Assembly: GCF_027532945.1 (NCBI RefSeq)
Contig: NZ_JAPZTZ010000013.1
Span: 1 to 64,000, forward strand
Source of the DNA: Phreatobacter sp.
Lineage (GTDB): Bacteria; Pseudomonadota; Alphaproteobacteria; Rhizobiales; Phreatobacteraceae
DNA: 64,000 nucleotides
Reading direction: 5' to 3'
Shown: positions 42,535 through 51,239 of the stretch, piece by piece
Numbering within the stretch: the first letter of the stretch is position 1
Layout of the letters: each line of letters starts with the position of its first letter
Notes under the pieces: generated by a model
Databases searched by the model: none
What the model was told of the DNA's origin: nothing
Seen by the model: the letters and a program-made list of their open reading frames with translations, nothing else
Position numbers and translations under genes: made by a program

Positions 42535-43635
42535 TCAGTTGGCGCTCGGCACGCGGTCCTCGATGCCGCGGATGTAGAAGTTCATACCGAGGATCTGCTC
42601 GTCGGCGAGGACGCCGTTGCCCTTGCACTCCACGGTGTGGCCGTCCTGGCGCACGATCGGGCAGCGGAAGGGATGGAGCGTGCCGGCCTTGATGGCGGCT
42701 TCCGTCGCCTCGGCCATGGCCTTCACGTCAGCCGGCATGTTCGTATAGGGCGCCATGTGGACGAGGCCGGTATTGAGGCCGCCCCAGGTGTCGCCCGAGG
42801 TCCACCTGCCATCCAGCATCGCCTGGACGCGCTGGATGTAATAGGGCGCCCAGTCATTGACGATGGAGGTGAGCTGCGCCTTCGGCCCGAAGCGGATCAT
42901 GTCCGAATCCTGCCCGAAGGCGAGGATGCCGCGCTGCTCGGCGATCTGCATGGCGGCGGGCGAATCGGTGTGCTGGGCGAGGATGTCGGCGCCCTGGTCG
43001 GCGAGCGCCTTGGCGGCATCCGCCTCCTTGCCCGGGTCGTACCAGGAATTCACCCAGACGATCTTGATCTTGAGGTCCGGGCGCACCGACTGCACCCCGA
43101 GCATGAAGGCATTGATGCCGGAAATGACCTCGGGAATGGCATAGGAGCCGATATAGCCGATCGTTCCGGTCTTCGACATGCGGGCGGCGATCTGGCCGAG
43201 GATGTAACGGCCCTCGTAGAAGCGGCCGGCATAGGTCGCAAGGTTCGCCGAGCGCTTGAAGCCGGTGGCGTGCTCGAAGCGCACGTTCGGATGGCGGCGG
43301 GCGACGCGCTCGGTCGGGTCCATGAAGCCGAACGAGGTGGTGAAGACGAGGCGATGGCCGGTGCGGGCGAGTTGCTCGATGACGCGCTCGGCATCCGGGC
43401 CCTCGGCCACCTTCTCGACGAAGGTCGTCTCGATGCGGTTGCCGAACTGGCGCTCCAGCGCCTGGCGGCCGATATCGTGCTGGTAGGTCCAGCCATGGTC
43501 ACCGACCGGGCCGACATAGACGAAGCCGATCTTCAGCTTCTCCTGGGCCAGCGAATAGCTGGCGCCGAGCGTTCCGGCCACCGCGAGGGCCGCGGCAGCC
43601 AGCATCATCCTTCGGGTCAAGATCCCTCTGATCAT
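42535..43635 (-). CDS. BMP-family (Med/PnrA-like) ABC substrate-binding protein
   Basis: A 366-residue exported protein with signal MMLAAAALAVAGTLGASYSLA-Q (shown: LAAAALAVAGTLGASYSL). The BMP pattern is clear: IGFVYVGPVGDHGWTYQHDI, LVFTTSFGFMDPTERVARRH, IGYIGSYAIPEVISGINAFM and VNSWYDPGKEADAAKAL. Such proteins deliver nucleosides, purines or related heterocycles to an ABC importer. No permease or ATPase gene is adjacent, so it is an orphan here. Start at 43635; ATGs nearer the hydrophobic stretch (43608, 43605) are possible. Confidence 0.9.
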   Translation of the reverse strand: MIRGILTRRMMLAAAALAVAGTLGASYSLAQEKLKIGFVYVGPVGDHGWTYQHDIGRQALERQFGNRIETTFVEKVAEGPDAERVIEQLARTGHRLVFTTSFGFMDPTERVARRHPNVRFEHATGFKRSANLATYAGRFYEGRYILGQIAARMSKTGTIGYIGSYAIPEVISGINAFMLGVQSVRPDLKIKIVWVNSWYDPGKEADAAKALADQGADILAQHTDSPAAMQIAEQRGILAFGQDSDMIRFGPKAQLTSIVNDWAPYYIQRVQAMLDGRWTSGDTWGGLNTGLVHMAPYTNMPADVKAMAEATEAAIKAGTLHPFRCPIVRQDGHTVECKGNGVLADEQILGMNFYIRGIEDRVPSAN

Positions 43636-43723
43636 CGTGCGTGCCTCCGGCGTAGGGCGGGTTCGGAAGGCACGATGGTGGCGCGGCGCGGCGCCGGGAT
43701 CAAGCGCCGGTGAAAGCCACCCC

Positions 43724-44353
43724 TCAGCGGCGCTCGTTGAAGTTGCCGCCGCCCGGGGGCCGCGTCATCTTGAACATCTGCTCCTCGCCGACCTGGAAAT
43801 ACTGGTCGTAGCCGCCGCGCATGACGGGATGCATCTTGCCGGTGTTGACGATGCCATTCTCGATGAAGGCGTCGTCGATGTAGATGCCGACCACCTGGCC
43901 GATGACGAGGAAATAGGTGGTGACGCCCTCCAGCGAGGTCAGCGGCACGGTCTGGATCCACTTGCACTCGAGAGCGGCCGGGGCGGCCTTCACCCGCGGC
44001 GGCTTGACGTGGACGGACGGCGCGGCCTCAAGGCCGGCGAAGCTCATCTCGTTCTCGCCGCGCGGCAGCGGCGCGGAGGTCATGTTCATCGCGTCCCGCA
44101 GGTCCCAGGAGCAGAACGAGCAGGTGAACTCGCCGGTCTCCTCGGCGAAGGCGCGGGCGTCCTTCATGCCGCCGGAGCCGAAGGCCACCATGTGCGGCCG
44201 GTCGGAAATGGCGTTGAAAAAGGAATAGGGCGAGCAGTTGATGCGGCCTTGCTTGTCCATCGACGTGATCCAGCCGATGGGGCGCGGCGAGACGATGGCC
44301 TTGAACGGGTCGTGCGGCAGGCCGTGATCGGCGGCGGTGACGTTGTAGTGCAT
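43724..44353 (-). CDS. Flavin reductase-like (FMN-binding split barrel) protein
   Basis: The 209-residue protein belongs to the flavin-reductase-like domain family: FKAIVSPRPIGWITSMDKQG, NCSPYSFFNAISDRPHMVAF and the middle DLRDAMNMTSAPLPRGENEM; the 'S-PRPIGW-TS' and 'N-APYSFFN' patterns are diagnostic. It binds FMN and may reduce it for a monooxygenase or act as an oxidoreductase itself. The nitroreductase gene lies 24 bases upstream on the same strand, so both are probably co-transcribed. Confidence 0.88.
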   Translation of the reverse strand: MHYNVTAADHGLPHDPFKAIVSPRPIGWITSMDKQGRINCSPYSFFNAISDRPHMVAFGSGGMKDARAFAEETGEFTCSFCSWDLRDAMNMTSAPLPRGENEMSFAGLEAAPSVHVKPPRVKAAPAALECKWIQTVPLTSLEGVTTYFLVIGQVVGIYIDDAFIENGIVNTGKMHPVMRGGYDQYFQVGEEQMFKMTRPPGGGNFNERR

Positions 44354-44377
44354 GGGGTGTTCCTCGAGGCGGCCGGG

Positions 44378-44962
44378 TCAGAGGCGCGTGATGATGGCGG
44401 ACATGTCGGGGCGCACGCGCTCCTCGGCGCGGGCGCTGGCGGTGCCGATATGGACGAAACCGGCGATGGTCTCGTGGGCTTCGAGGCCGAGATGGTCGAG
44501 GAACCGGCGATCCATGGACGGCCATTCGGTGATCCAGGTGGCGCCGAAGCCGAAAGCCGCGGCGGCATGGAGCAGGTTGAGGCAAACACCGCCGGCCGAG
44601 AGCACCTGTTCCCATTCGGGGATCTTCGGATGCGGGGCGGCGCGCGAAATGACGGCGACGCAGAGAGGCGCGCGCAGGAAACGACCGCGCTCGATGTCGC
44701 GGCGCTTGTCGTCGGTGGCTGGATCATCGGTGACGACGATGCGCTCCAGCGCCTCGCCGAGCCTTTTTCCCGCATCCGGGCCGATGACCATGAAGCGCCA
44801 GGGCGCGAGCTTGCCATGGTCGGGCACGCGCGCGGCGATCTCCAGAATGGCGTCGAGGGTGGCATCGTCCGGCCCCGGGCCCTGCATCAGGACGAAGGGC
44901 GTGGACCGGCGGGTCTTCAGATGGGCGACGAGGGCGGTGTTGACGGCGGCTGGCGCGGACAT
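44378..44962 (-). CDS. Nitroreductase family protein
   Basis: A 194-residue FMN protein: LKTRRSTPFVLMQGPGPDDA holds the N-terminal flavin loop (RRS), ARVPDHGKLAPWRFMVI the central region, and SAGGVCLNLLHAAAAFGFGATWITEW the helix and strand that pack on the flavin (parts GVCLNLLHAAAAFGFGATW). The PDHGKLAPWRF variant resembles the YdjA-like small nitroreductases. ATG at 44962 chosen; an upstream in-frame start at 45115 would add 51 residues with no family match. The 177 bases to the next gene hold no other gene. Confidence 0.88.
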   Translation of the reverse strand: MSAPAAVNTALVAHLKTRRSTPFVLMQGPGPDDATLDAILEIAARVPDHGKLAPWRFMVIGPDAGKRLGEALERIVVTDDPATDDKRRDIERGRFLRAPLCVAVISRAAPHPKIPEWEQVLSAGGVCLNLLHAAAAFGFGATWITEWPSMDRRFLDHLGLEAHETIAGFVHIGTASARAEERVRPDMSAIITRL

Positions 44963-45139
44963 GGGATCCCCTGGACGGCGAGGCTCACCTAGGCCAGTTC
45001 GGCCCTTTCGCCAAGGGGACAGCGGAACGGACCGGTCAACGACGAAGCGGGTGGCCTCGACCTGCAGCGCAGGGAGGGCTTGCTCCGCCGGCATTCCCAC
45101 ACCAAAAAGAGCCACATTGTCCCGCCACCTGAAGGCGTC

Positions 45140-46234
45140 ATGACGGCCGGCCGCAGCCCCTCACCTCTCCTGATCGCGCTGGCGGTGGCCGCCGGCCTCG
45201 GCCTGCCGACGGCTCCTGCCCTCGCGCAGTCGCTCGACCGGCCCACCCTGCCGCGGATCGGGCCGGCTCCGTCCACCGAACTGCCGAGCGTCGCGCCCGA
45301 ACCGCAGCGCCGCCGCCGCCACATGCCGGGCGGCGCCGCGACGCCGTTCTTCACGCTCCCCGACGGGGCGACGCCCTTCACACCGCAAATGGGCATCTCG
45401 CCGCTGATGATCCCGCAGATCCCCGGTGCACCGGGGGTGCCGGGCACGCCGGCCCTGCCGCCCCAGTTCGCCGACCGCACCGCGGTTGCCTTCGACGCGC
45501 GCTTCCGGCAGGGCGGGCAATATGTCCGCGAGGGCCTGCACTGGCGCGTCTTCGCCGACCAGCCCGAGGCGAACGGCGCCTTTGCTCTCGTCGCCGAATC
45601 GCGCGACCCCGCCCCGGTCTTCGCGCTGCGGCCGGGCGCCTACATCCTGCATGTCGCCTTCGGCACGTTCGCGCAGACGCGCCGCCTGAGGATCACCGGC
45701 GAGCCCCTGCGCGACAGCATCGTCCTGAATGCCGGGGCCGTGCGGCTCGTCGGCCGCGTCGGCGAGGCGCAGATCCGCAATGCGCGCCTGTCTTTCGACA
45801 TCTATGCCGGCGGGCTGTTCGACGGCGGCGAGCCGCGCCTCGTCATGCGGCAGGTGCCGGCCGGCGACCTCGTGGCTCTCGCCGAGGGCACCTATCACGT
45901 GGTCTCGACCTATGGCGACGCCAACGCCACGATCCGCGCCGACATCCGCATCCGCGCCGGACAGGTGACCGATGCGACGATCCAGCACCGCGCGGCGAAC
46001 GTGAACCTGAAACTCGTGCAGCAGCGCGAAGGCGGCGATCCCATCGGCAATGCCGCCTGGACGGTGCTGACGCCGGGCGGCGACGTCATCAAGGAATCGA
46101 TCGGCGCCTATCCCTCCATGGTGCTGCAGGAGGGCGAGTATCTCGCCATTGCCCGCCACGAGGGCCGTGTATTCAACCGGCGGTTCAATGTCGAAGCCGG
46201 CAAGGACCTGAACGTCGAGGTCGTGGCGCGGTAG
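45140..46234 (+). CDS. Exported hypothetical protein with beta-sandwich repeats
   Basis: A 364-residue protein, signal peptide LLIALAVAAGLGLPTAPALAQ. Residues 25-120 are proline-rich (IPGAPGVPGTPALPPQF). The rest appears to be consecutive beta-sandwich units: LHWRVFADQPEANGAFALVA with FALRPGAYILHVAFG; VRLVGRVGEAQIRNARLSFD with LVALAEGTYHVVSTYG; and VNLKLVQQREGGDPIGNAAW with VLQEGEYLAIARHEG. The repeated 'G-x-Y-x-(V/L)' strand recalls carboxypeptidase-regulatory-like domains. No function can be assigned; it is probably periplasmic or surface-exposed. ATG at 45140 has GAAGG upstream. Confidence 0.75.
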   Translation: MTAGRSPSPLLIALAVAAGLGLPTAPALAQSLDRPTLPRIGPAPSTELPSVAPEPQRRRRHMPGGAATPFFTLPDGATPFTPQMGISPLMIPQIPGAPGVPGTPALPPQFADRTAVAFDARFRQGGQYVREGLHWRVFADQPEANGAFALVAESRDPAPVFALRPGAYILHVAFGTFAQTRRLRITGEPLRDSIVLNAGAVRLVGRVGEAQIRNARLSFDIYAGGLFDGGEPRLVMRQVPAGDLVALAEGTYHVVSTYGDANATIRADIRIRAGQVTDATIQHRAANVNLKLVQQREGGDPIGNAAWTVLTPGGDVIKESIGAYPSMVLQEGEYLAIARHEGRVFNRRFNVEAGKDLNVEVVAR

Positions 46235-46307
46235 GGCGGCGGCTGGAGGTCCGACGAATCCGCGTTCTCATGTGGCCACGCCGAGATGAGCGCGTTGCAG
46301 AAGCCAA

Positions 46308-46350
46308 GTGCGTCCTTCGAGGCTCGCTACGCTCGCACCTCAGGATGAGG
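46308..46350 (+). repeat. 43-bp repeat, left copy of an inverted pair
   Basis: The copy reads GTGCGTCCTTCGAGGCTCG, then CTACGCTCGCACCTCAGG, then ATGAGG. It matches, in reverse orientation with a few substitutions, the element at 46469-46511. I recognise this sequence type as a dispersed intergenic repeat of Hyphomicrobiales genomes. The pair and the 118 bases between form a 204-bp unit within the 395-base gap before thrS. Confidence 0.82.
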
Positions 46351-46468
46351 AAGGTGGCGATTGGCAGAAGGCCAAGACCTCTGCGGGGCGGATGCAAAAG
46401 CGGTGAAGGATGCAGCCGGACAGCGCGATCGTACGGCATCGGACCAGCGATCTGCCAGTCTCTCCCCA

Positions 46469-46511
46469 CCTCATCCTGAGGTGCGAGCGGAGCGAGCCTC
46501 GAAGGACGCAC
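46469..46511 (-). repeat. 43-bp repeat, right copy of an inverted pair
   Basis: Begins CCTCATCCTGAGGTGCGAGC and ends CTCGAAGGACGCAC, the reverse complement of the left copy at all but a few positions. Transcribed, the pair could fold into a 43-bp imperfect stem with a 118-base loop. The loop has no open frame that looks coding. Confidence 0.82.
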
Positions 46512-46547
46512 TCCCTGCCTGCCGCGGACTGGCACCGCCCTCACCGT

Positions 46548-46572
46548 CATGTCCGGCACAAGGCCGGGCATG
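46548..46572. repeat. Intergenic palindromic repeat, CATGCCCGG family
   Basis: Arms CATGTCCGGC and GCCGGGCATG (one mismatch) around five bases, about 58 bases past the thrS stop. The same kind of element as at 28670-28694 and 53737-53759. Confidence 0.7.
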
Positions 46573-46629
46573 ACGATGCCGAGAGGAATGCTTCAGGTCG
46601 AACGAGCGGCAGACGCCACCCTCCCGCCC

Positions 46630-48600
46630 TCACCCCATCGCCCGCGCGCGGCGCACGTCCGGCGGGGTGGCCTCGTCGGCGAGCTGGGCCACCAGCGCGT
46701 CGAGGCCCATCACCTCCTGCGCCTGGCTGCCGAAGCGGCGGACCGAAACGGTGCGATCGGCCGCCTCCTTCTTGCCGACCGCGAGGATCACCGGGATCTT
46801 CTGCAGCGAGTGCTCGCGCACCTTGTAGGAGATTTTCTCATTGCGGAGATCGGCATCGGCCTTGAGGCCGGCCTTCTTCAGGGCGCCGAGAACCTCCACC
46901 GCATAATCGTCCGCCTCGGAGGTGATGGGGCAGACCATCACCTGCTTGGGCGCGAACCAGAAGGGGAAGGCCCCCGCATAGTTCTCGATGAGGATGCCGA
47001 TGAAGCGCTCCATGGAGCCGCAGATGGCGCGGTGGACCATGACCGGCGGGATCTTGTCGCCGTCGGCACCGATATAGAAGGCGCCGAAGCGCTCGGGGAG
47101 ATTGAAGTCCACCTGGGTGGTGCCGCACTGCCAGTCACGGCCGATGGCGTCGCGCAGCACATACTCGAATTTCGGGCCGTAGAAGGCGCCCTCGCCGGGG
47201 TTGATGGCGGTCTTGATGCGGCCGCCGGACTGGCTGGCGATCTTCTCCAGCACCTTGCCCATGACGCTCTCGGCGCGGTCCCACAGCGCGTCGGCGCCGA
47301 CGCGCTTCTCGGGCCTGGTGGAGAGCTTCACCACGATCTCGTCGAAGCCGAAATCGGCATAGGTGGTGAGGATCAGGTCGTTGATCCGGATGCACTCGGC
47401 TTCCAGCTGCTCGTCGGTGCAGAAGACGTGGGCGTCATCCTGGGTGAAGCCGCGCACGCGCATCAGGCCGTGCAGCGCGCCCGAGGGCTCGTAACGGTGG
47501 ACGACGCCGAATTCCGCAAGTTTCATCGGTAGATCACGGTAGGACTTCAAGCCATGCTTGAAGATCTGCACGTGGCCCGGGCAGTTCATCGGCTTGATGG
47601 CGAACCAGCGCTTGTCCTCGGCCTCGTCACCGGCGGACTGGGCCGCGAACATGTTCTCGCGATACCAGCCCCAGTGGCCCGAGGTCTCCCACAGCGACTT
47701 GTCGAGGAGCTGCGGCGCGTTCACCTCGTCATAGCCGTGCTCGGCAAGGCGGCGGCGCATATAGGCGACGAGGGTCTGGAATATCGACCAGCCCTTGGGG
47801 TGCCAGAAGACGACGCCCGGCCCCTCCTCCTGGAAGTGGAACAGGTCCATCTCGCGGCCGAGCCGGCGATGGTCCCGCTTCTCGGCCTCCTCCAGCATGT
47901 GGAGATAGGCCTTCAGTTCCTCGTCGGTGCGGAAGGCGGTGGCATAGATGCGGGTGAGCATCGGATTGTTGGAATCGCCGCGCCAATAGGCGCCGGCCAC
48001 CTTCATCAGCTTGAAGGAATTGCCGATCTGGCCGGTCGAGGCCATGTGGGGCCCGCGGCAGAGGTCGAACCAGCCGCCCTGGTCGTAGAGCTTGATCTCC
48101 TGGCCGGCGGGGATCGCCTCCACCAGCTCGACCTTGAAGGCCTCGCCCTTGTCGCGGAAGATCTGCGCGGCCTCGTCGCGCGACACGACGCGCTTGGTGA
48201 AGGGCTTGTTGGCGGCGATGATCTTGCGCATCTCCGCCTCGATCGCCGCGAAATCCTCCGGAGTGAAGGGCTCGTTGCGGAAGAAATCGTAATAGAAGCC
48301 GTTCTCGATGACCGGGCCGATGGTCACCTGGGTGCCCGGCCAGAGCCTCTGCACCGCCTCCGCCATCACGTGGGCGGCGTCGTGGCGGATCAGCTCCAGC
48401 GCCTCGGGGCTCTCGCGGGTGATGAACTCGATGCGGGCATCGCCGGGAATGGGATCGGCGAGGTCGACGACGACGCCGTCGAGCTTGGCGGCGATGGATT
48501 TCTTGGCGAGCGACGGCGCGATGGCCTTGGCGACGTCGAGGCTGGAGACGCCGGCGTCATAGGACCGCTGGGCGCCATCGGGGAAGGTCAGGACAGGCAT
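46630..48600 (-). CDS. thrS: Threonine-tRNA ligase
   Basis: A 656-residue class II synthetase that charges tRNA-Thr and removes mischarged serine. Order: TGS domain (1-60, [20 protein letters not shown]), editing domain with H-x3-H in [12 protein letters not shown] and C-x3-H in [10 protein letters not shown], catalytic core with motif 1 ([16 protein letters not shown]), zinc Cys in KPMNCPGHV, motif 2 ([20 protein letters not shown]) and motif 3 ([17 protein letters not shown]), then the anticodon-binding domain from about 555. Length is normal for the family. No T-box or threonine attenuator leader is visible in the 200 bases upstream, which contain no gene. Confidence 0.97.
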   Translation of the reverse strand: MPVLTFPDGAQRSYDAGVSSLDVAKAIAPSLAKKSIAAKLDGVVVDLADPIPGDARIEFITRESPEALELIRHDAAHVMAEAVQRLWPGTQVTIGPVIENGFYYDFFRNEPFTPEDFAAIEAEMRKIIAANKPFTKRVVSRDEAAQIFRDKGEAFKVELVEAIPAGQEIKLYDQGGWFDLCRGPHMASTGQIGNSFKLMKVAGAYWRGDSNNPMLTRIYATAFRTDEELKAYLHMLEEAEKRDHRRLGREMDLFHFQEEGPGVVFWHPKGWSIFQTLVAYMRRRLAEHGYDEVNAPQLLDKSLWETSGHWGWYRENMFAAQSAGDEAEDKRWFAIKPMNCPGHVQIFKHGLKSYRDLPMKLAEFGVVHRYEPSGALHGLMRVRGFTQDDAHVFCTDEQLEAECIRINDLILTTYADFGFDEIVVKLSTRPEKRVGADALWDRAESVMGKVLEKIASQSGGRIKTAINPGEGAFYGPKFEYVLRDAIGRDWQCGTTQVDFNLPERFGAFYIGADGDKIPPVMVHRAICGSMERFIGILIENYAGAFPFWFAPKQVMVCPITSEADDYAVEVLGALKKAGLKADADLRNEKISYKVREHSLQKIPVILAVGKKEAADRTVSVRRFGSQAQEVMGLDALVAQLADEATPPDVRRARAMG

Positions 48601-48800
48601 GTCTCTCTCCGCTCACTCCTGCCGACAGAGCAGGTAAGGGGTGGTCTGGTGCATGGATGCGGCCTGGACACGGAGTTGCCGCTGACAGAGGCGGCATCCG
48701 GATCCCGGCCGGTGGGATCGCATAACCGAGCGAGGCAGCAAGGGCAATGCGGGAGGGGCGCGGGGTTGCGGTAAGGGCTGGCCAGCTTCAGGCTCGCGCC

Positions 48801-49505
48801 ATGCGCCGCGGCCTCCGACTCGCCCTTCTTCTGCTCGTCGCCGCCGCGGCCAGGCCGGCCGGCGCACAGCACATCCCGGCCCCGCCCTCGGCCGAGTCGG
48901 TGCTGCCCACCGCGCCCGCCAACGTCCCCGCCATGACCTTCAGCCTTGTCACCGGCGAGGCAGGGGCCTGCGGGCCGGGCTGCGACCGCTGGATCGCCGC
49001 CGAGGGCGTTATCGTCGCCGACACGCCCATCGCCTTTTTCGAGTTCGCGAAGCGGCTCGATGGCGCAAGGCCGCCGCTGCTCATCCAGTCGGAGGGCGGC
49101 GTGGTCGAGGCGGCCATGGCGCTCGGCCGCCAGGTGCGCCGGGCGGGGCTCACGACCATGGTGGCGCGCACCGACCGGGCGGGCGCCCTGCCCGCGCCCG
49201 CCCTCGACGGCCAGTGCCACGGCGCCTGCCTCTACCTGTTGATGGGCGGCACGGAGCGGGCGATGGCGCCGGGGGCGGAACTGTCGATCAGCCCCATCGC
49301 CTTCGATGGGCCGGCGGGCGAGCCCTTCCCCGAGGCCATGCGGCAGCGGCTGGTGGCGGGCGTGCTCATCCGCATCCGCGCCTATCTCGGAGAGATGGGA
49401 ATCGACCCGGGCCTTGCCACCTTCCTCGACGGCGAACGCTACGAGGGCTTCTTCCCCACCCGAGGCTTCCTCGACCGCCACGCCATCCTCACCCGCGACC
49501 CCTGA
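48801..49505 (+). CDS. Exported ClpP/crotonase-fold protein (COG3904 type), nucleophile apparently lost
   Basis: The 234-residue protein has a signal peptide (RLALLLLVAAAARPAGAQ) and the pattern of COG3904 periplasmic proteins: GPGCDRWIAAEGVIVADTP, then LLIQSEGGVVEAAMALGRQV and CHGACLYLLMGGTERAMAPG. In relatives the last segment reads C-x-SAC, where Ser would be the ClpP-like nucleophile; here it is C-H-G-A-C. The protein may be non-catalytic. Two cysteine pairs suggest disulfides. I start at the ATG at 48801, just before the signal. Faces away from thrS; the 132 bases to the next gene show nothing. Confidence 0.78.
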   Translation: MRRGLRLALLLLVAAAARPAGAQHIPAPPSAESVLPTAPANVPAMTFSLVTGEAGACGPGCDRWIAAEGVIVADTPIAFFEFAKRLDGARPPLLIQSEGGVVEAAMALGRQVRRAGLTTMVARTDRAGALPAPALDGQCHGACLYLLMGGTERAMAPGAELSISPIAFDGPAGEPFPEAMRQRLVAGVLIRIRAYLGEMGIDPGLATFLDGERYEGFFPTRGFLDRHAILTRDP

Positions 49506-49637
49506 GCGAGCCTTTCGCACCGGCGATCCTGCACGACTGCCCTGCCCGCCAACCTGCTTGCCGCGCCCCCTGTTCTCGGCGAGCCTGCCTTAGGGACATC
49601 CGGTATCGGACGGGCGTCGGCACAGGCGAGGCGGGTG

Positions 49638-51233
49638 ATGGGCTGGTCGGATCGTATGGGGCGCATCGGACGCGCCATCGCGGGTGTGGCGCTGCTGGCG
49701 GGCGTGGCGCTGGCGCCCCCCGCGGCGCAGGCGCAGTCGGTGCTGCGCGCGGCCATGCATTCGGACCTGCGCATCCTCGATCCGATCTGGACCACCGCGC
49801 TGATCAGCACCCATCACGGCTTCATGGTCTATGACACGCTCTTCGCGGTCGACGAAAAGCTCGAGGTGAAGCCGCAGATGGTGGAGAGCTGGACCGTCAG
49901 CGATGACCGGCTGACCTGGACCTTCACGCTGCGCGACGGCCTCGAATTCCATGACGGCCAGCCGGTCACGGCCGAGGACTGCATCGCCTCGATCCGCCGC
50001 TGGGGGGCCCGCGACGGCATGGGCCAGAAGCTCATGGCGGTGACGGCAGAGCTCACTGCCTCGGGGCCGAAGACCTTCGTGCTGAAGCTGAAGGAACCCT
50101 ACGGCCTCGTCATCGCCTCGCTCGGCAAGCCGGCGTCGAACGTGCTCTTCATCATGCCGAAGCGCATCGCCGAGACCGATCCGAACACCCAGATCACCGA
50201 CGCGACGGGCTCCGGCCCCTTCATCTTCCTGCGCGACCAGTGGAAGCCCGGCGAGCGCGCCGTCTATGTGCGCAATCCCCGCTACCGCCCGCGCGCCGAG
50301 CCGCCGTCCGGCATCGCCGGCGGCAAGGTCGTCAAGGTCGACCGGGTCGAATGGATCTGGATCCCCGATGCCCAGACCCAGGTGAGCGCGCTGCAGCGCG
50401 GCGAGATCGACTATATCGAGGCTCCGCCGCATGACCTCCTGCCGCTCTTCAAGGGCGACAGCAACATCGCGCTGAAGGTCATGGCCCCGATGGGCCGGCA
50501 ATATGCCTTCCGCTTCAACGTGCTGCACAAGCCCTTTGACAATGCCCGCATCCGCCAGGCGGTCGCCATCGCCTTCAACCAGGAGGATTTCCTGCGCTCG
50601 ACCATCGGCGATCCCGACTATTACGTGCTGTGCAAGTCGCTCTTCCCCTGCGGCTCGCCACTCTCGACCGAGGCGGGTTTTGCCGACAGACTGGAGGGCA
50701 ACATCGCCCGCGCCCGCGCGCTCGTGCAGGAGGCCGGCTATGACGGCTCGCCGGTGGTGCTGCTGCAGTCCACCGATATCGGCTCGCTGTCGAACCTTGC
50801 CCCCGTCGCCAAGGCGCTGATGGAGCGGATCGGCCTGCGCGTCGACCTGCAGGCCATGGACTGGCAGACGCTGGTCGCCCGCCGCGCCCGTCGCGACGCG
50901 CCGACCGCCGGCGGCTGGAGCGCCTTCCTGACGTCGTGGGGGTCCATCGACGTGCTGGATCCCGCCTCCACAAGCTTCCTGAATGCGAGCTGCGAGCGGG
51001 CCGCCTTCGGCTGGCCCTGCGACGCCGAACTCGAGCGGCTGCGCGACGCCTATGCGCGGGAGACGGATGCGGCGAAGCAGAAGGCGATCGCGGAAGCCGT
51101 GCAGCGGCGGGTGGCGGACTATCCGACCCATATCCAGCTCGGCCAGTACCTGCAGCCGTCCGCCTATCGCACCAACATTGTCGGCCTGCTCGCCGCCGGC
51201 AATCTGGCGCTGTGGAACGTCGAGAAGCGCTGA
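49638..51233 (+). CDS. Peptide-type ABC substrate-binding protein (SBP_bac_5)
   Basis: A 531-residue exported protein, signal AIAGVALLAGVALAPPAAQAQ. The family-5 binding-protein signs are LRILDPIWTTALISTHHGFM, then LAESWTVSDD-like VESWTVSDDRLTWTFTLRDG, FHDGQPVTAEDCIASIRRW, and RFNVLHKPFDNARIRQAVAI. It binds oligopeptides or related polar compounds. No permease or ATPase is nearby. The DUF1028 gene begins seven bases after it, and I infer both serve the same substrate. A GTG one codon earlier (49635) is an alternative start. Confidence 0.9.
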   Translation: MGWSDRMGRIGRAIAGVALLAGVALAPPAAQAQSVLRAAMHSDLRILDPIWTTALISTHHGFMVYDTLFAVDEKLEVKPQMVESWTVSDDRLTWTFTLRDGLEFHDGQPVTAEDCIASIRRWGARDGMGQKLMAVTAELTASGPKTFVLKLKEPYGLVIASLGKPASNVLFIMPKRIAETDPNTQITDATGSGPFIFLRDQWKPGERAVYVRNPRYRPRAEPPSGIAGGKVVKVDRVEWIWIPDAQTQVSALQRGEIDYIEAPPHDLLPLFKGDSNIALKVMAPMGRQYAFRFNVLHKPFDNARIRQAVAIAFNQEDFLRSTIGDPDYYVLCKSLFPCGSPLSTEAGFADRLEGNIARARALVQEAGYDGSPVVLLQSTDIGSLSNLAPVAKALMERIGLRVDLQAMDWQTLVARRARRDAPTAGGWSAFLTSWGSIDVLDPASTSFLNASCERAAFGWPCDAELERLRDAYARETDAAKQKAIAEAVQRRVADYPTHIQLGQYLQPSAYRTNIVGLLAAGNLALWNVEKR

Positions 51234-51239
51234 GGCGCC

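Noticed and set aside
47554-48774. Plus-strand open frame opposite thrS
   Set aside because: thrS is unambiguous on the minus strand; the opposite frame shows no family features.
48601-48800. T-box or attenuator upstream of thrS
   Set aside because: No specifier stem, T-box sequence or terminator/antiterminator pair could be seen.
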